DNA of 64,000 bases, taken from contig NC_068349.1 of the NCBI RefSeq assembly GCF_014633365.1, forward strand, positions 20,536,753 through 20,600,752. Reading direction: 5' to 3'. Below, piece by piece: positions 30,501-40,570 of this stretch; the first letter of the stretch is position 1, and each line of letters begins with the position of its first letter. The DNA is from Diospyros lotus (lineage: Eukaryota > Streptophyta > Magnoliopsida > Ericales > Ebenaceae). Under the pieces are notes generated by a model, which did no database searches, was not told where the DNA came from, and worked only from the letters and a program-made list of their open reading frames with translations. The position numbers and the translations under genes are program-made.

Positions 30501-31220
30501 GAACAGCTTCAAGCAACGAGGGATAATGAATGAGATTCTTTTTTGGAAGCAGTTTATTCTTTATATCAAAAGCACAGTATTGATATTTCTAACATGGATG
30601 ATATGTATATACCTCTAGGTCATTCACGGCATAACACTCCAAAAATGACAAATTTGCATCACTTGCCGGTGTATTTCTTCTATACAGTTATTGATATGAA
30701 ACTTCGGGAGTTGAATGATCATTTTTCTGGGGTAAATAGTGACTTTTGGCTTTGTGTAGCATGCTTGTGTCTAGATGATTCATTCTCTACTTTTGATAAG
30801 AATAAATTAATTCGACTTGGTGAGTATTATCCTGAAGATTTTTCACCAACAAATCTCTTGATGCTTGATTATATACTTGAAACATATATTATTGATGTGT
30901 GTACTGACAATAATTTTGAAGGACTACAGAGTCTTAGTGATCTTGCATAAAAGTTGGTAGCGACGAAGAAAAATGACGTGTATCCATTAGTTTACAGACT
31001 TGTGACACTAACATTAATTCATGTTGCTACTGCTACAGTAGAAAGAGTATTTTCTGCCATGAAACTTGTCAAAACCCGGCTACGCAATTGAATTTGAGAT
31101 CAATGGTTGAATGACAGTTTAGTTGTGTATATTGAAAATGATATATTTAATGAAATTGATAATGATGTCGTTATACGATGTTATCAAAATATGAAAACGC
31201 ATCGAAAACAATTGTGGTAA
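27521..31220 (+). pseudogene. hAT transposase relic with inserted LTR
   Basis: ATG 27521 opens MERYFKRITLFSIEEKN. Further pieces in order are LPTNPRLRIPIMEYD, RKAYMQFGSCQPHKHKF and WFNGFPHWLEYN (TTF-type zinc finger region), then after the inserted LTR DYRISLGASIDCV, YFLADHNDEIKAVTF (29568 on), KDIVNVVTFETINVI, CFAHQLQLALTTVANKHVEI and, near 31020-31090, the hAT dimerisation motif TATVERVFSAMKLVKTRLRN. These match plant zinc-finger MYM/TTF-type hAT transposases. Many stops and shifts rule out function. The 3' end is split from the coding part by a Helitron at 31233. Confidence 0.85.
28202..29439 (-). mobile_element. Solo LTR inside the hAT transposase
   Basis: A 1238-bp block runs from TGTTGGTCCC to GTTCAACA. 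The flanks GAAAT (28197-28201) and AAAAT (29440-29444) are a near-perfect target duplication. Removing the block rejoins the transposase reading SQQTRN-DYRISLG. A minus-strand TATA (CCTATAAATAC) near 28920 sets its orientation. The family is not identified. Confidence 0.82.
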
Positions 31221-31245
31221 TTTATCAATATACTAGCGTATACCC

Positions 31246-31259
31246 GTGTCTAAAGACAC
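31246..31259 (-). terminator. Helitron 3' hairpin
   Basis: Perfect 5-bp stem GTGTC/GACAC with a 4-base loop, followed on the minus strand by GGGTATACGCTAG and T. This position and form match the subterminal stop hairpin of rolling-circle transposons. Confidence 0.75.
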
Positions 31260-31826
31260 AGTGTAAATAATAAACAAAAATAATTATAATTTATATGTAT
31301 TAAACGCTCTACAAAACTCAAATAATAAACAAACATATAAGATTTACAAATCAAAATATAAGAGTAACTAAAAAAAAATTGTAAACACTGAATAAAAAAC
31401 AAAAATTAAAGTTATTGTATATTTGTTAATGTTTTATAATAAAAATAAAAAGTACCAACCTATACTTTGCATACCAGCTTGTATTCTACAATTAAATACC
31501 GACATGTATTATACAATTCCAAACAAATCAAATATATTGTGCATTATTTTATATTTAATTTTTTTATATTTGATTTGCTTGGAATTGTATAATACAGGCA
31601 GTACTCTGCAATCTAAAAGAAATTAAAATTAAAAAGCACACCAGTTAGTGCTACTGACATCAAATTATAACTACATAAGAAAAATAAATATTATAATGTT
31701 ATGCACCAAAAGAGTAGGTTAAAACTTTACAAAAAGTGGGTTAAAGCTTTTCAAAATATATATGCTTTACAAAAGATGTGTCAATAACATGTTTTCAAAC
31801 ATGTGTTTGCCCAAACTTCCTTCTTA

Positions 31827-32050
31827 TTACTTTTCGAAATGAGAATCTTCAGTTATTGTTTCACACTCCAAGCTAGTGCAATCGCGACAAATTGGTGTTA
31901 AAGAATGTTGTCTTAGTTGAACACATTCTTCTAATCCCTCTTGTTCTCGTTGCAAGTATTGAAATTCAAACTATGACTTTGATTTTTTTCACGCTTTCGC
32001 CATGCACGTTGGGCCAATGCAGCTTTTGATATTACATTATCATTTTGTGC
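31827..32050 (-). pseudogene. Helitron gene module B, last exon
   Basis: After a TTTTCATTTTAG acceptor the frame reads AQNDNVISKAALAQRAWRKR, EKNQSHSLN, then after a one-base shift QYLQREQEGLEECVQLRQHS and a stop at 31827-31829. It is a diverged second copy of the exon at about 39535-39676. The sequence is charged, possibly a helix in the leader part of Helitron proteins, but I cannot name a domain with certainty. Confidence 0.5.
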
Positions 32051-32922
32051 CTAAAATGAAAATATTTTATCATTGGTGCTATGGGGGGAGAATTTGTAAC
32101 GACCATTTAATTGTAATTTATTTTATTTCAATTAATTAGGATGCTAAGGTAAAGGAAATATTAAATAATTTTAATTTGGAAAATCGGGAAAAATTATTTG
32201 GAAGAATTAGGGTTTAAGTGTTATTATTAAGTGGGGTGTTTATGGCAATTTCTGAAAATTAATGGGTGTAGGTGTAGTTACTAAAACTTGCTTGGGGAGT
32301 CTCTTTAAATTTAATGAAATGGCTATTATTATTTGATTTTTAAATTAAATATGAGACTCATTGAGATTTTATTTGTTATGTGCTTACGGGGTATTGTATC
32401 ACCCATATTTCTTTGGGAATGATGTTGAATCTGTTTCGGGGCTAGGTTCCTAGAGATCGGTTGGATTTGGTTGTGGTTATGGTTTCCCGCAAGTGTGTGA
32501 GTCTTGGTAATGGGAGGCATGAGCTGTTGACTAGTGAGGTGGCGTGTTGACCATTTAGTGATACTGGAGCGAACCATCAATTAAGCCGAGGACAGTTGTC
32601 AACTGGTTGTCCCTAGTCACAGATGGTCGACCGGTACCTGGTCACTGTTTACCGACTTTGTTAATATGTGACATATTGCATGGCATGATATTGCATGAGA
32701 TTGGGTTTACATCATTGGGGGAATGCATAAGCTAAGTATGCTTGGACACAATCATATTAGACTGCCTAGGTGCACAGGCACTGCATTGTATGTGTATTCC
32801 TATGTGGGCGGAGCATGGCTTGATGCCTAGCTTATAGGGGCCGATGTATCACGTTAGTGCTCACTATGCCATTGCATCTATTACTTATTGCATTGCATCG
32901 CTTCGATACTATATATATATAT

Positions 32923-33015
32923 ATATCTTTGTTAGCTAGGGCCGTGGGCTCATATATCTTTGCTAGCCAGGGCCGTGGGCTCATATATCTTTGCTAGCTA
33001 GGGCCTCGAGCTCAT
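32923..33015 (+). repeat. 31-bp tandem repeat, 3 copies
   Basis: Units start at 32923, 32954 and 32985, consensus ATATCTTTGCTAGC followed by AGGGCCGTGGGCTCAT, preceded by an (AT)n run. It lies inside LTR (i). Confidence 0.85.
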
Positions 33016-33525
33016 ATGATTTATATTAGGGCTTCAGGCCCATATGATGAATGCTAGCCAGTCCATGGCTGCGACAGGTTTGTATGCGAACTTGAGTGTC
33101 AGGTTATGCACGTAACACCCCACTTTCTGAGGCGTGTTATGACTTGGGACAATTCTGGGACAATAAAATTTTTCCTTTCAAACTTAAAGCTAAATCATAT
33201 TATTCCTCATATTTATCCCAAAATTTCCATTCATTTATCTCAAAAGAGAATCATTACACACATCAAATGCGGAAGCAAGAATCAAACCTAACATCTTAAT
33301 ATTGATCATAAATCAATTCTTACATCCTCATTAAGCATAAGGTTATACATTATCATTTCTCAAAACGTTCAGAATTCAAAGTAGCAGAACTTAAATACAT
33401 GGACTACATAACATAAATTCCATTCATCATGCACTTTGCTAAGTTCCATTTCATGCCTCATTTATCTTTGTTTCTGTTACAATCTCAATTTGGAACGTTG
33501 GAATATTCTAAGGGCAAAACCCAAG

Positions 33526-33545
33526 TTAGATGATGAATCATCTAA
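33526..33545 (-). other. Perfect 9-bp-stem palindrome in LTR (ii)
   Basis: TTAGATGAT, two bases, ATCATCTAA. The related LTR at 42889 has a 6-bp stem TTAGAT...ATCTAA at the same place (43345-43362). Confidence 0.6.
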
Positions 33546-34759
33546 GTAAGAGAACAATAAACATATTTCATGCATGAATGAAAAATGCAAAATATCATTC
33601 CATATCATTTCGGTTTGAGTCGACCGCACCTAACTACTGCTCCCCATTTTTACAGCCTCCTTACCATGATGAGGTGTATGGGTGCACCCTTGGTGGAACA
33701 GTGGTGCCAGTCCATAATCCCAAACCCTTATGCGATGCATGATTAATAATATCATCGTGAACATATGCACATTTCATCATCAATACATGTAAATGTAATC
33801 TACATGATATATTCACATCAAGGCATGACAGTATGATAAAATCATTTACTTAAAATCAGATTTTGGATTGAACCACTTACAAACCAAGCATTTTCCATAA
33901 AACTAAATCTAGTTGGGAAGTACCATTTACCTTCTCAAACTTATTGGGCCACCTCGATATTCGTGCATTGTCTCGAAATTCATGCATTATCTCGATTTGC
34001 GTGCCAACCTCAAAATTCGCACAAGTCACTTCAACTTAAGCCTTAATGCATCATAATCACCATATTTATTGAAATAAGCATTAAAATCTATTTTTTCATA
34101 ATTTCTTGCATTTTCTTTATTTTTCTCTCTATTTCTTCCTATTTTTCCTCAATAAATCAAACTAAATATTTTCTCAAATATTTCGCTATGATAATACATA
34201 AAATAATATTCCTGAATTTCTGAAATTTTTTAGAGAATTTTACTTACCTTAACTTAGCCTCTTAGACTTTCTCAGTATGCGTGTCATATCCTCGAAATGA
34301 GTGCCCGAATAATTTTTCTCACCAAAATCTCTAGAATATTAATAAATATCCATTTCCTCTTTTTTGGGATTTCTCCGAGAATTTTTCTTATCTTCTTTTC
34401 CTTTTTTTATTTTTCTTTCTTTTCTTTTCTTTTCTTTTTTTTTTCTCCTTCATCTTTAACCTCCAGCTCCTCTGCTCTTGCACAAGCCTTGCTCCTGGGC
34501 GTGCACCAGCTCTATCGGCCCTCCTTCGCACTTCCACCGGCCACTATCGCGGCCATCCTCGACCTCACCGGTCCCCGCATGACCCCACCATCGGCTGCAA
34601 CATAATAAATTCTCATTATTACAAACCTCACCAAATCACTAACTAGGATCTTTAAAGTTAGGACACGTCTCTGTACACCACTATCCCTTGGCAGCAGTCC
34701 TATTGGACTCGCCCCCAATAACCGTCTTTCTTTTACCTAGATTGGCAAAGAAGATCAAG

Positions 34760-34775
34760 TGAGCCACAAGGCTCA
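34760..34775 (-). other. Conserved LTR hairpin, copy 2
   Basis: Minus strand TGAGCC-TTGT-GGCTCA, perfect 6-bp stem. Relative to the copies at 38922 and 47693 the fifth pair is C-G instead of T-A, changed on both arms. Confidence 0.65.
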
Positions 34776-34977
34776 GCGACTTCGAGAAACAATGAACAAC
34801 ATATAGGATCCAAGAATATGATGACACCAAGAAGAGTAATCAAGGACTCCACAGTTATATACAAGATTCAAAATTCATGAATTCATCAATTCAACTCAAT
34901 ATATCATGTCACCATGTATCACTATGCAAATGCACATAAAATTTCAATGCCATTATTAATTCTCACAGGCTCGTAAT

Positions 34978-35150
34978 CCATCAATCAATACATGCAAGAG
35001 TGCATCATTTCAATACCAATATCAATTTCCCCGGCTCGCAAGCCATCAATCAATACATGCAAGAGTGCATCATTTCAATACCAATATCAATTTCCCCGGA
35101 TCTCAAGCCATAAATCAATGCATGCAAAAGTGCATAAATTTCATAAAACC
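34978..35150. repeat. 65-bp tandem repeat, about 2.7 copies
   Basis: Units begin at 34978, 35043 and 35108 (CCATCAATCAATACATGCAA...). The first two are nearly identical, the third is diverged and partial. Confidence 0.85.
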
Positions 35151-36028
35151 TCACAAATAAATATGGAGCCAACCTGCCGGGCTATGGCCACCTCGTCTCG
35201 TGCCAAGTGCTCTAGGGTACCCTTTCTCCCTCCGCGCAAAATAGTAGGCATGCAAAACATATATAGATGTAACATGTACATGTATGCATCATGTATGCAT
35301 TTGCCAACCTCATGTATTTAAATTCTTGTTTTCGCGATATTCATACCTTCAACATTACTTACCCATACCGGGTATTTTTCCATCATCAGATAAATTCAAC
35401 ATATCTTACTTCATAACGTTGACCACATTCAAGATGTAATTTATGACACAAAAATGCTTGATGTAATTTAGAACACAAGAATACTTCTATGAGAGATGCT
35501 ATTTAATATTAAATATCGATTCACCAACTGAGGAATATTATAAATTTAATAACTATTTTTCCCACCATATGATTGTTGTGATTTCATTTAACTAGTGATA
35601 GTATGCATTTACTTGCATTCGTGCTCATAGCTCAAATTTATGATTAGTCCCCATGCAATCAAATGACCACACCACACGAAATTGCTGACCAACATAAACC
35701 TGAAATTTTTCTAAGGCAATGGACCAAATAGAACATATTTTGAAAATGTCTTCATTTTGAAAAACTAATTCCCGGTAATTTGATAACTAACATTCATTGT
35801 TGAAAAAATGATTTTTAATGAATTTTTCAAGAAACGGAAACTATGTATTTCAATGGTGGTAAAATTGTAAATTCGTGAATTTGTACTAAAACCAAAATTC
35901 TAACTTTTTATTTTTATGGATTTTGATTTTTTTGATATTTTTATTGAATCCAAATGGGGGGTACTTTCTTATTTACATTTATGTATTAAAGTAAATGAAA
36001 GTAAAATATAAATTAAAGGCATGCAGAT

Positions 36029-36340
36029 GAGCTCGGGACCAGCTCGAGGTCATGAGCTCGCGGTTTACGGATAGAGCTCGTAGGAAAGACAAGTAAACGA
36101 GGTCGAGGTCATGAGGTGAGCATCAGTTCGCTGAACGAACTCGCGGTCAAGGGGTTGGGCAAAAGCTCGCTGGACAAGCTTGAGGTCAGGCGCGTGGTAA
36201 GAGCTTGCGGCCAAGAGCTTGAGGAATGAGCTCGCAGGAACGAGCTCGCGATTTAGCTTACGGTCAGAGAGCATATAGGTGTGAGCTCGCGGCAAAGAGC
36301 TGGAACGAGCTCGCGGAAAGAACTAGAACGAGCTCGCTGG
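36029..36340. repeat. Degenerate GAGCTCGCGG array
   Basis: About 15 copies of GAGCTCG(C/A)GG or close variants (GAGCTTGCGG, CAGCTCGAGG, AAGCTCGCTGG) occur at irregular 13-35 bp spacing over 310 bp. The region is far richer in GC than its surroundings. It sits in LTR (iv), upstream of the conserved hairpin in element orientation. Confidence 0.75.
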
Positions 36341-37875
36341 AATATCAATGAAACCAAACGTGTATATATATATAACTGGGTTTGCCGAACAGAACATAAC
36401 AGGGGCATTCGAATGACTGTTTAAGCATGAATATATGGTGGATTGGCTAGGCAGGGCATGCTCTAATAAGCTTTACAAATCTCTGAGGGGTATCAGCTCA
36501 TTACGCATGTTGTATATATGTATTTACAAGTGGGTCTCATATGTGGGTGAACAACATATATATATTTTCAGTTCAGATTTTGCTGTTTGATGCAAGACCT
36601 TCGAATACCTTAATAAAATCATTCGAATGAGTGGCAGATGACTTAGCATTTTACATTCTGACATAGCACATACAACTATAAGATGCATTTGGAACAACGA
36701 GTTCATTCAGATGTGATATACACGCAGATATATATATATGTATTTATTTACATACATTTAGCACTGCTTCTTTGGATGCAGAACGAGCAGAGGTTCTCAT
36801 CCTTACCTAGCTATATAAAATGACATTCATGAAGAAAGCTTGGGGTGAAAACAAAACCCCATTTTGAGACCACAAGGAGACCCACAAAGAGATATAGAAA
36901 CAAAAGGTTGAACATAGTAAGCTAAAAAAAATAACACAGCAAGCTAAAATGAACTGGAATGGACACAGTGAACCAACATGTACACTTCAATCGTATTAAC
37001 AGAAGATGATGTATAAAAGAACTTGCAGCATGAAGTTAAAGCAGAAGGTAAAAATCAAGGAAGCTTGCATTGAAAATGGATATAACTATATAGGAGAGCT
37101 CGCACTAAAAATAAGTGGAAGTGCGTGAAGAACTTGCAGAACAGTAAATGAGAAAGCAAGAAATCAAGGAAGTGAAACACTGATTGTAAAAACGAGCTTG
37201 CATTGAAAATGAAGAGGAAGTGCAAGAAGAACTTGCCTGATAACTTCACTATGCAGAAAAATCCTCCATTCTTGAAGTTACTATCAACCTAAACGAAATA
37301 CCAGCAACCAGGAGGGAAAAAAGAGATAAGAAGAAGAAGAAGGATGAAAGAGTTACAAAAAGAGAAAGGCAGGCACACAGCAATTAAAGGTCGCCGATGC
37401 AGCTGAAGCATGAAGAAGGAAATGCACAGTCTGCACCTGCAACTTGGTCGAAATGACCTGATTACCCTTCACCTTTACAATGGTCAAATGGAAGACCAAG
37501 GGCAGTATTGACATTTACTGGCCAATTTAATTTATTATGATTTCCTTTTAAAATTTCAAATTTCATTTCTCAATTGGGCTCAACCCATGCCGTGGGCAAT
37601 TCCATGGCCCAACTTACTAACCCAAATTAATTATCATAATCCAAGCCCATTCATAATATAATTAAAATTCAAAACACATCTCAATGGCCCAATCTACTTG
37701 ATTTTCCCCACATTTTTGGATCCCATTAAGATGGGCTTCCAATTTCTCATTTCCACTTACTCTTCATTCCATAAGCAAAGAAAAATATTTTCAACCATCA
37801 ATTAATTAAAACAAAAATTTTTGAACCCAAAATAAAATACCCAAAAACGTCCAGACCCTCTAACGGGTCGTTACA

Positions 37876-38100
37876 ACCAAGCTCCCTCTCTCTTTCTCTC
37901 TCTATGGCGAGCTCTCGGCCTCCCTCAAGCTCTCTGCCCCAGCTCTTACGAGCTCTTCCTCTCTCTCTCTCTTCTACAACTTGCTTCCCTTCCATTTCCT
38001 CTATTTCTCTTCCTCTATTTATAGCCAATCTCCACCCCTCTTCTCATTGCCCTGCCCATACCTCTTGGCCACCACCTATTGCGTGTAAAATTCTCCAAAT
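37876..38100. other. CT-rich leader part of LTR (ii)
   Basis: CT-rich and AG-poor sequence with the TATA motif of LTR (ii) on the minus strand. The open frames on both strands here are low-complexity and not genes. Confidence 0.5.
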
Positions 38101-38921
38101 ATTATAGGGCATGGCTTGGAGTTTGCAGAGCATGGGCGACCATTGCACACGCACACACAGCACACAAACGCAACCTATGTATATATATATATAATTATAT
38201 ATTACACTATTAAATTACACATTTAAACTAAAGAAAATTACACATAAACCCCAATTTCCTTCTTAATTTTACTTGAGCAATTTTTTTATTGCAACTATGC
38301 CCTTAAACATCAAATTAATTTGCATCTTAACGCAAAATTAATAATTTAAGATTTACTCGATAAGGGCGATTTTGCCACAGTGTCCTCATCGGGCTATCGT
38401 TTCATTCCGAAACTACTAAAGGGTTGCTTATTACGAATAAAACAGATCCCCTCAAGCTTCTGTTGACTTCTCAGAAGTCTCTTACAATGATTCGATTTTA
38501 CAGCCTAAATCGCAACTGTATTTTAGCTGTATCGAAAATCGTTCCCGACCCGATTTCTTTCGATACCATAAATCCTATCTCGGGATGCTCATCAATGTCA
38601 TATCATTTTCCTTTGGCATCTCGGCTTCAGGGCACTCCCTCCAGTCGATTCGGTACTGATAACCGCTATCAAGCCAATTTTTCGGCATTTTAAACTTGCT
38701 TAAATTACGTGGTAACCTCACGAAAATATGGGTTCTTACAGTGCATTTATTATGTGGGCCTCAAGAACTACCATTATGTGCTTTGGTTTATTTATTTGAG
38801 TTGATGGTTGAGTATTGTAGGCTTGGCATGGCACTTTGACTTCTATCACGGCATTTGATGGGTTGTACTTTGTGTGAGGGGATTTATTTCCAGTCTTATC
38901 ACATTTCTTCTACATGCTTGC

Positions 38922-38937
38922 TGAGTCTTGTGACTCA
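38922..38937 (+). other. Conserved LTR hairpin, copy 3
   Basis: TGAGTC-TTGT-GACTCA in LTR (i), followed by ACCCTTGCTTTACATC and ATTCCAGGTAAAGG. Both arms contain a GCN4-like TGACTCA half. Confidence 0.65.
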
Positions 38938-39340
38938 CCCTTGCTTTACATCATTCCAGGTAAAGGAAAGGCGAAGATTGAAGGTGAGAGCAGCAACGTA
39001 TGAGCGCTTGGGTATTCGGTCGTACAGGGTAGTCCCAATCGTTGGTCTTGGGGGAGTTTTTGTGGTTCCAGGGTACCAAAGGCTACCAGCTTAGTTTTTT
39101 ATGTTGTGATGTTGTACCCAGGTTTTTGTTCAAGGGTGTGCCCTATGTTAGCCATCCCCTTATCTTTTGGGTTGTATGTATGTATATACCATGCTTCCAT
39201 AGTACTTTTGGACTTTTCATTTTGCATGCCATTTGGCCAAAAATTTTTGGCGTCACTTTACTCTTTTCTTGAGACTTCCGCTTGGAGCTCGCGGGCCTCC
39301 GGGATCTTTGGGCGAGGGACCTCACAGATTTTGTACTTAC

Positions 39341-39422
39341 CGCACGAACACGAATAACATTAAAGTTATGCTCATCACGAATGACCACACTAACATTTCT
39401 AGATGGGATTGTAGAAGCAGGC
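39341..39422 (-). pseudogene. Helitron gene module B, first exon
   Basis: 82 bp between a TTTTTGTAG acceptor and a GTAAGT donor, reading PASTIPSRNVSVVIRDEHNF then NVIRVRA. It is a copy of the exon at 40493-40570. Its intron is cut eight bases after the donor by solo LTR (i), and the partner exon lies at 31827-32050. Confidence 0.5.
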
Positions 39423-39534
39423 CTACAAAAATGGATTGTGAACAAATTAAAATCTATATAATAAAGTAGTAATAGTAAGAGTATATATTTCAAGAATTAA
39501 ACATAGTTGTTTACCAATTTCATGTTAAAGAAGA

Positions 39535-39676
39535 TTGTCTTGGATTAATACATTTTTTTGATCTTTCTTGTTCTTGTCCCAATTGGTATGCAGAACATAA
39601 CTTTTGATTTTTTTTCATGTTCTCATCGTGCACGTTGGGTCAATGCAGCTTTTGATAACACATTATCACCATGTGC
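39535..39676 (-). pseudogene. Helitron gene module A, last exon
   Basis: After a CTCATTTTAG acceptor it reads AHGDNVLSKAALTQRAR, a stop, EHEKKSKV; in a shifted frame it reads YQLGQEQERSKKCINPRQSS. It matches the exon at 31827-32050 along its length. Shifts and a stop mark it as decayed. Confidence 0.5.
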
Positions 39677-40492
39677 CTAAAATGAGAATATTATATAAGT
39701 ATGTGCATAAAATGTGAAGATTATCCCCTATTTTGCTTCTCTTTCATCATGTATTTTTTCTTCCTTTTAACTAACGTTTCCTCTTCACTCGGTTGCGTTT
39801 TTAGTCACATAAGAACCAATACAAAATAATTTAAGAATACATTAAGTACACAAAACTGCAAACTCACTATACATTTGTCGGCTTAAAGACACTACCCATC
39901 TTTTTAGCGTGTAATGTTTTATATTTTCCTTTTCACTCTTCTAGTTCTTTCCTTAAGAACTTCTTATAAGAAAAAAAAAGAAAAAAGTACCTAGAATTAT
40001 ATTATGTAGTTTCCTTTTCATCACATATTCGTTTTCTTCTCTTATATTTTTATTATGCTATGTTGCAAATGCAACATGTGTTTTTCTTTTATTCATTTTC
40101 TTCTCTTTTAATAGACAAACATATTAAAAATTCAGATTAATGCTTACTTTAACATGCTTCAAAAAAATATTTCACATTCAATAAAAAGAATTTTGAATAA
40201 ATATTAAAAAAAATGTACATAAAAAGAGCATATGACACTATGCAATTCCTAAAAAACATCTATACCACAATATTCGAAAAAAAAAATTTAAAAATTGTTG
40301 AGAAACCATGCCACGAGATGTACATTTTCTTTCCTTTGCCAGAAGTGATAGCCTTTTCTGTTTCCTTTGATATTGCTTTGTCTTTTTCTTTTGCCTTTGT
40401 CTATAATAAAAAATAAGTAGAATATATTTTATAATTATTTTTAAAATGATAAGAAAATGCATATCCAATGTTCAAGTGACTTTTAGGCTTAC
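39677..40492 (-). other. Helitron interior between module A exons
   Basis: AT-rich. A possible further exon at about 40310-40405 (after TTATTATAG) reads TKAKEKDKAISKETEKAITS, lysine-rich and unassigned. Confidence 0.35.
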
Positions 40493-40570
40493 CTCACGAA
40501 TGCGAATAGTATTGAGGTCACGCTCATCACGAATAACTACATTAATATTTTTTTATTGAAAAAATCGAAC
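40493..40570 (-). pseudogene. Helitron gene module A, first exon
   Basis: 78 bp between an ATATATAG acceptor and a GTAAGC donor; its end reads VVIRDERDLNTIRIRE, close to VVIRDEHNFNVIRVRA of module B. The 5' part has lost the frame. Confidence 0.5.

Larger units (their letters stand above)
34600..37875 (-). mobile_element. LTR (iv), nested in LTR (ii)
   Basis: The minus strand starts TGTAACGACCCGTTAG at 37875. Toward its other end it carries the GCTGAGCC hairpin (34760) shared with LTRs (i) and (iii), which identifies it as a related LTR. Its far border near 34.6 kb could not be fixed because no matching target duplication was found. It contains the 65-bp tandem repeat and the GAGCTCG array below. 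Confidence 0.55.
33111..38740 (-). mobile_element. LTR (ii), nested in LTR (i), itself interrupted
   Basis: The block runs from CGTAACACCCC (33111, probably a mutated TGTAAC) to GGTTCTTACA (38740), with flanks ATGCA (33106-33110) and GTGCA (38741-38745). A minus-strand TATA (GGCTATAAATAGAGG near 38020) gives its orientation. Its middle holds a further LTR, (iv). No coding sequence was recognised; poly-T and CT-rich open frames such as 34297-34605 are low-complexity. Confidence 0.7.
32095..39326 (+). mobile_element. Solo LTR (i) in the Helitron, itself interrupted
   Basis: The LTR reads TGTAACGACC at 32095 to GGACCTCACA at 39326, with flanks GAATT (32090-32094) and GATTT (39327-39331). It is split into 32095-33110 and 38741-39326 by LTR (ii); together about 1.6 kb. 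It is a plus-strand relative of the minus-strand LTR at 45601-49507: both carry the segment with GTGGGCG(G/A)AGCATGG and the same TGAGTC hairpin. It lies eight bases into an intron of the Helitron gene module. Confidence 0.8.

Noticed and set aside
32082..32094. ATGGGGGGAGAATT as a polypurine tract before LTR (i)
   Set aside because: The flanks GAATT/GATTT and the Helitron exons on both sides fit a solo LTR better; the purine run is probably Helitron sequence.
34297..34605. 102-codon frame with a hydrophobic stretch
   Set aside because: The hydrophobic part reads a poly-T tract within LTR (ii); it is low-complexity, not a membrane protein.
34978..35150. Possible CRISPR-like array
   Set aside because: Units are contiguous without spacers; it is a plain tandem repeat in a plant LTR.
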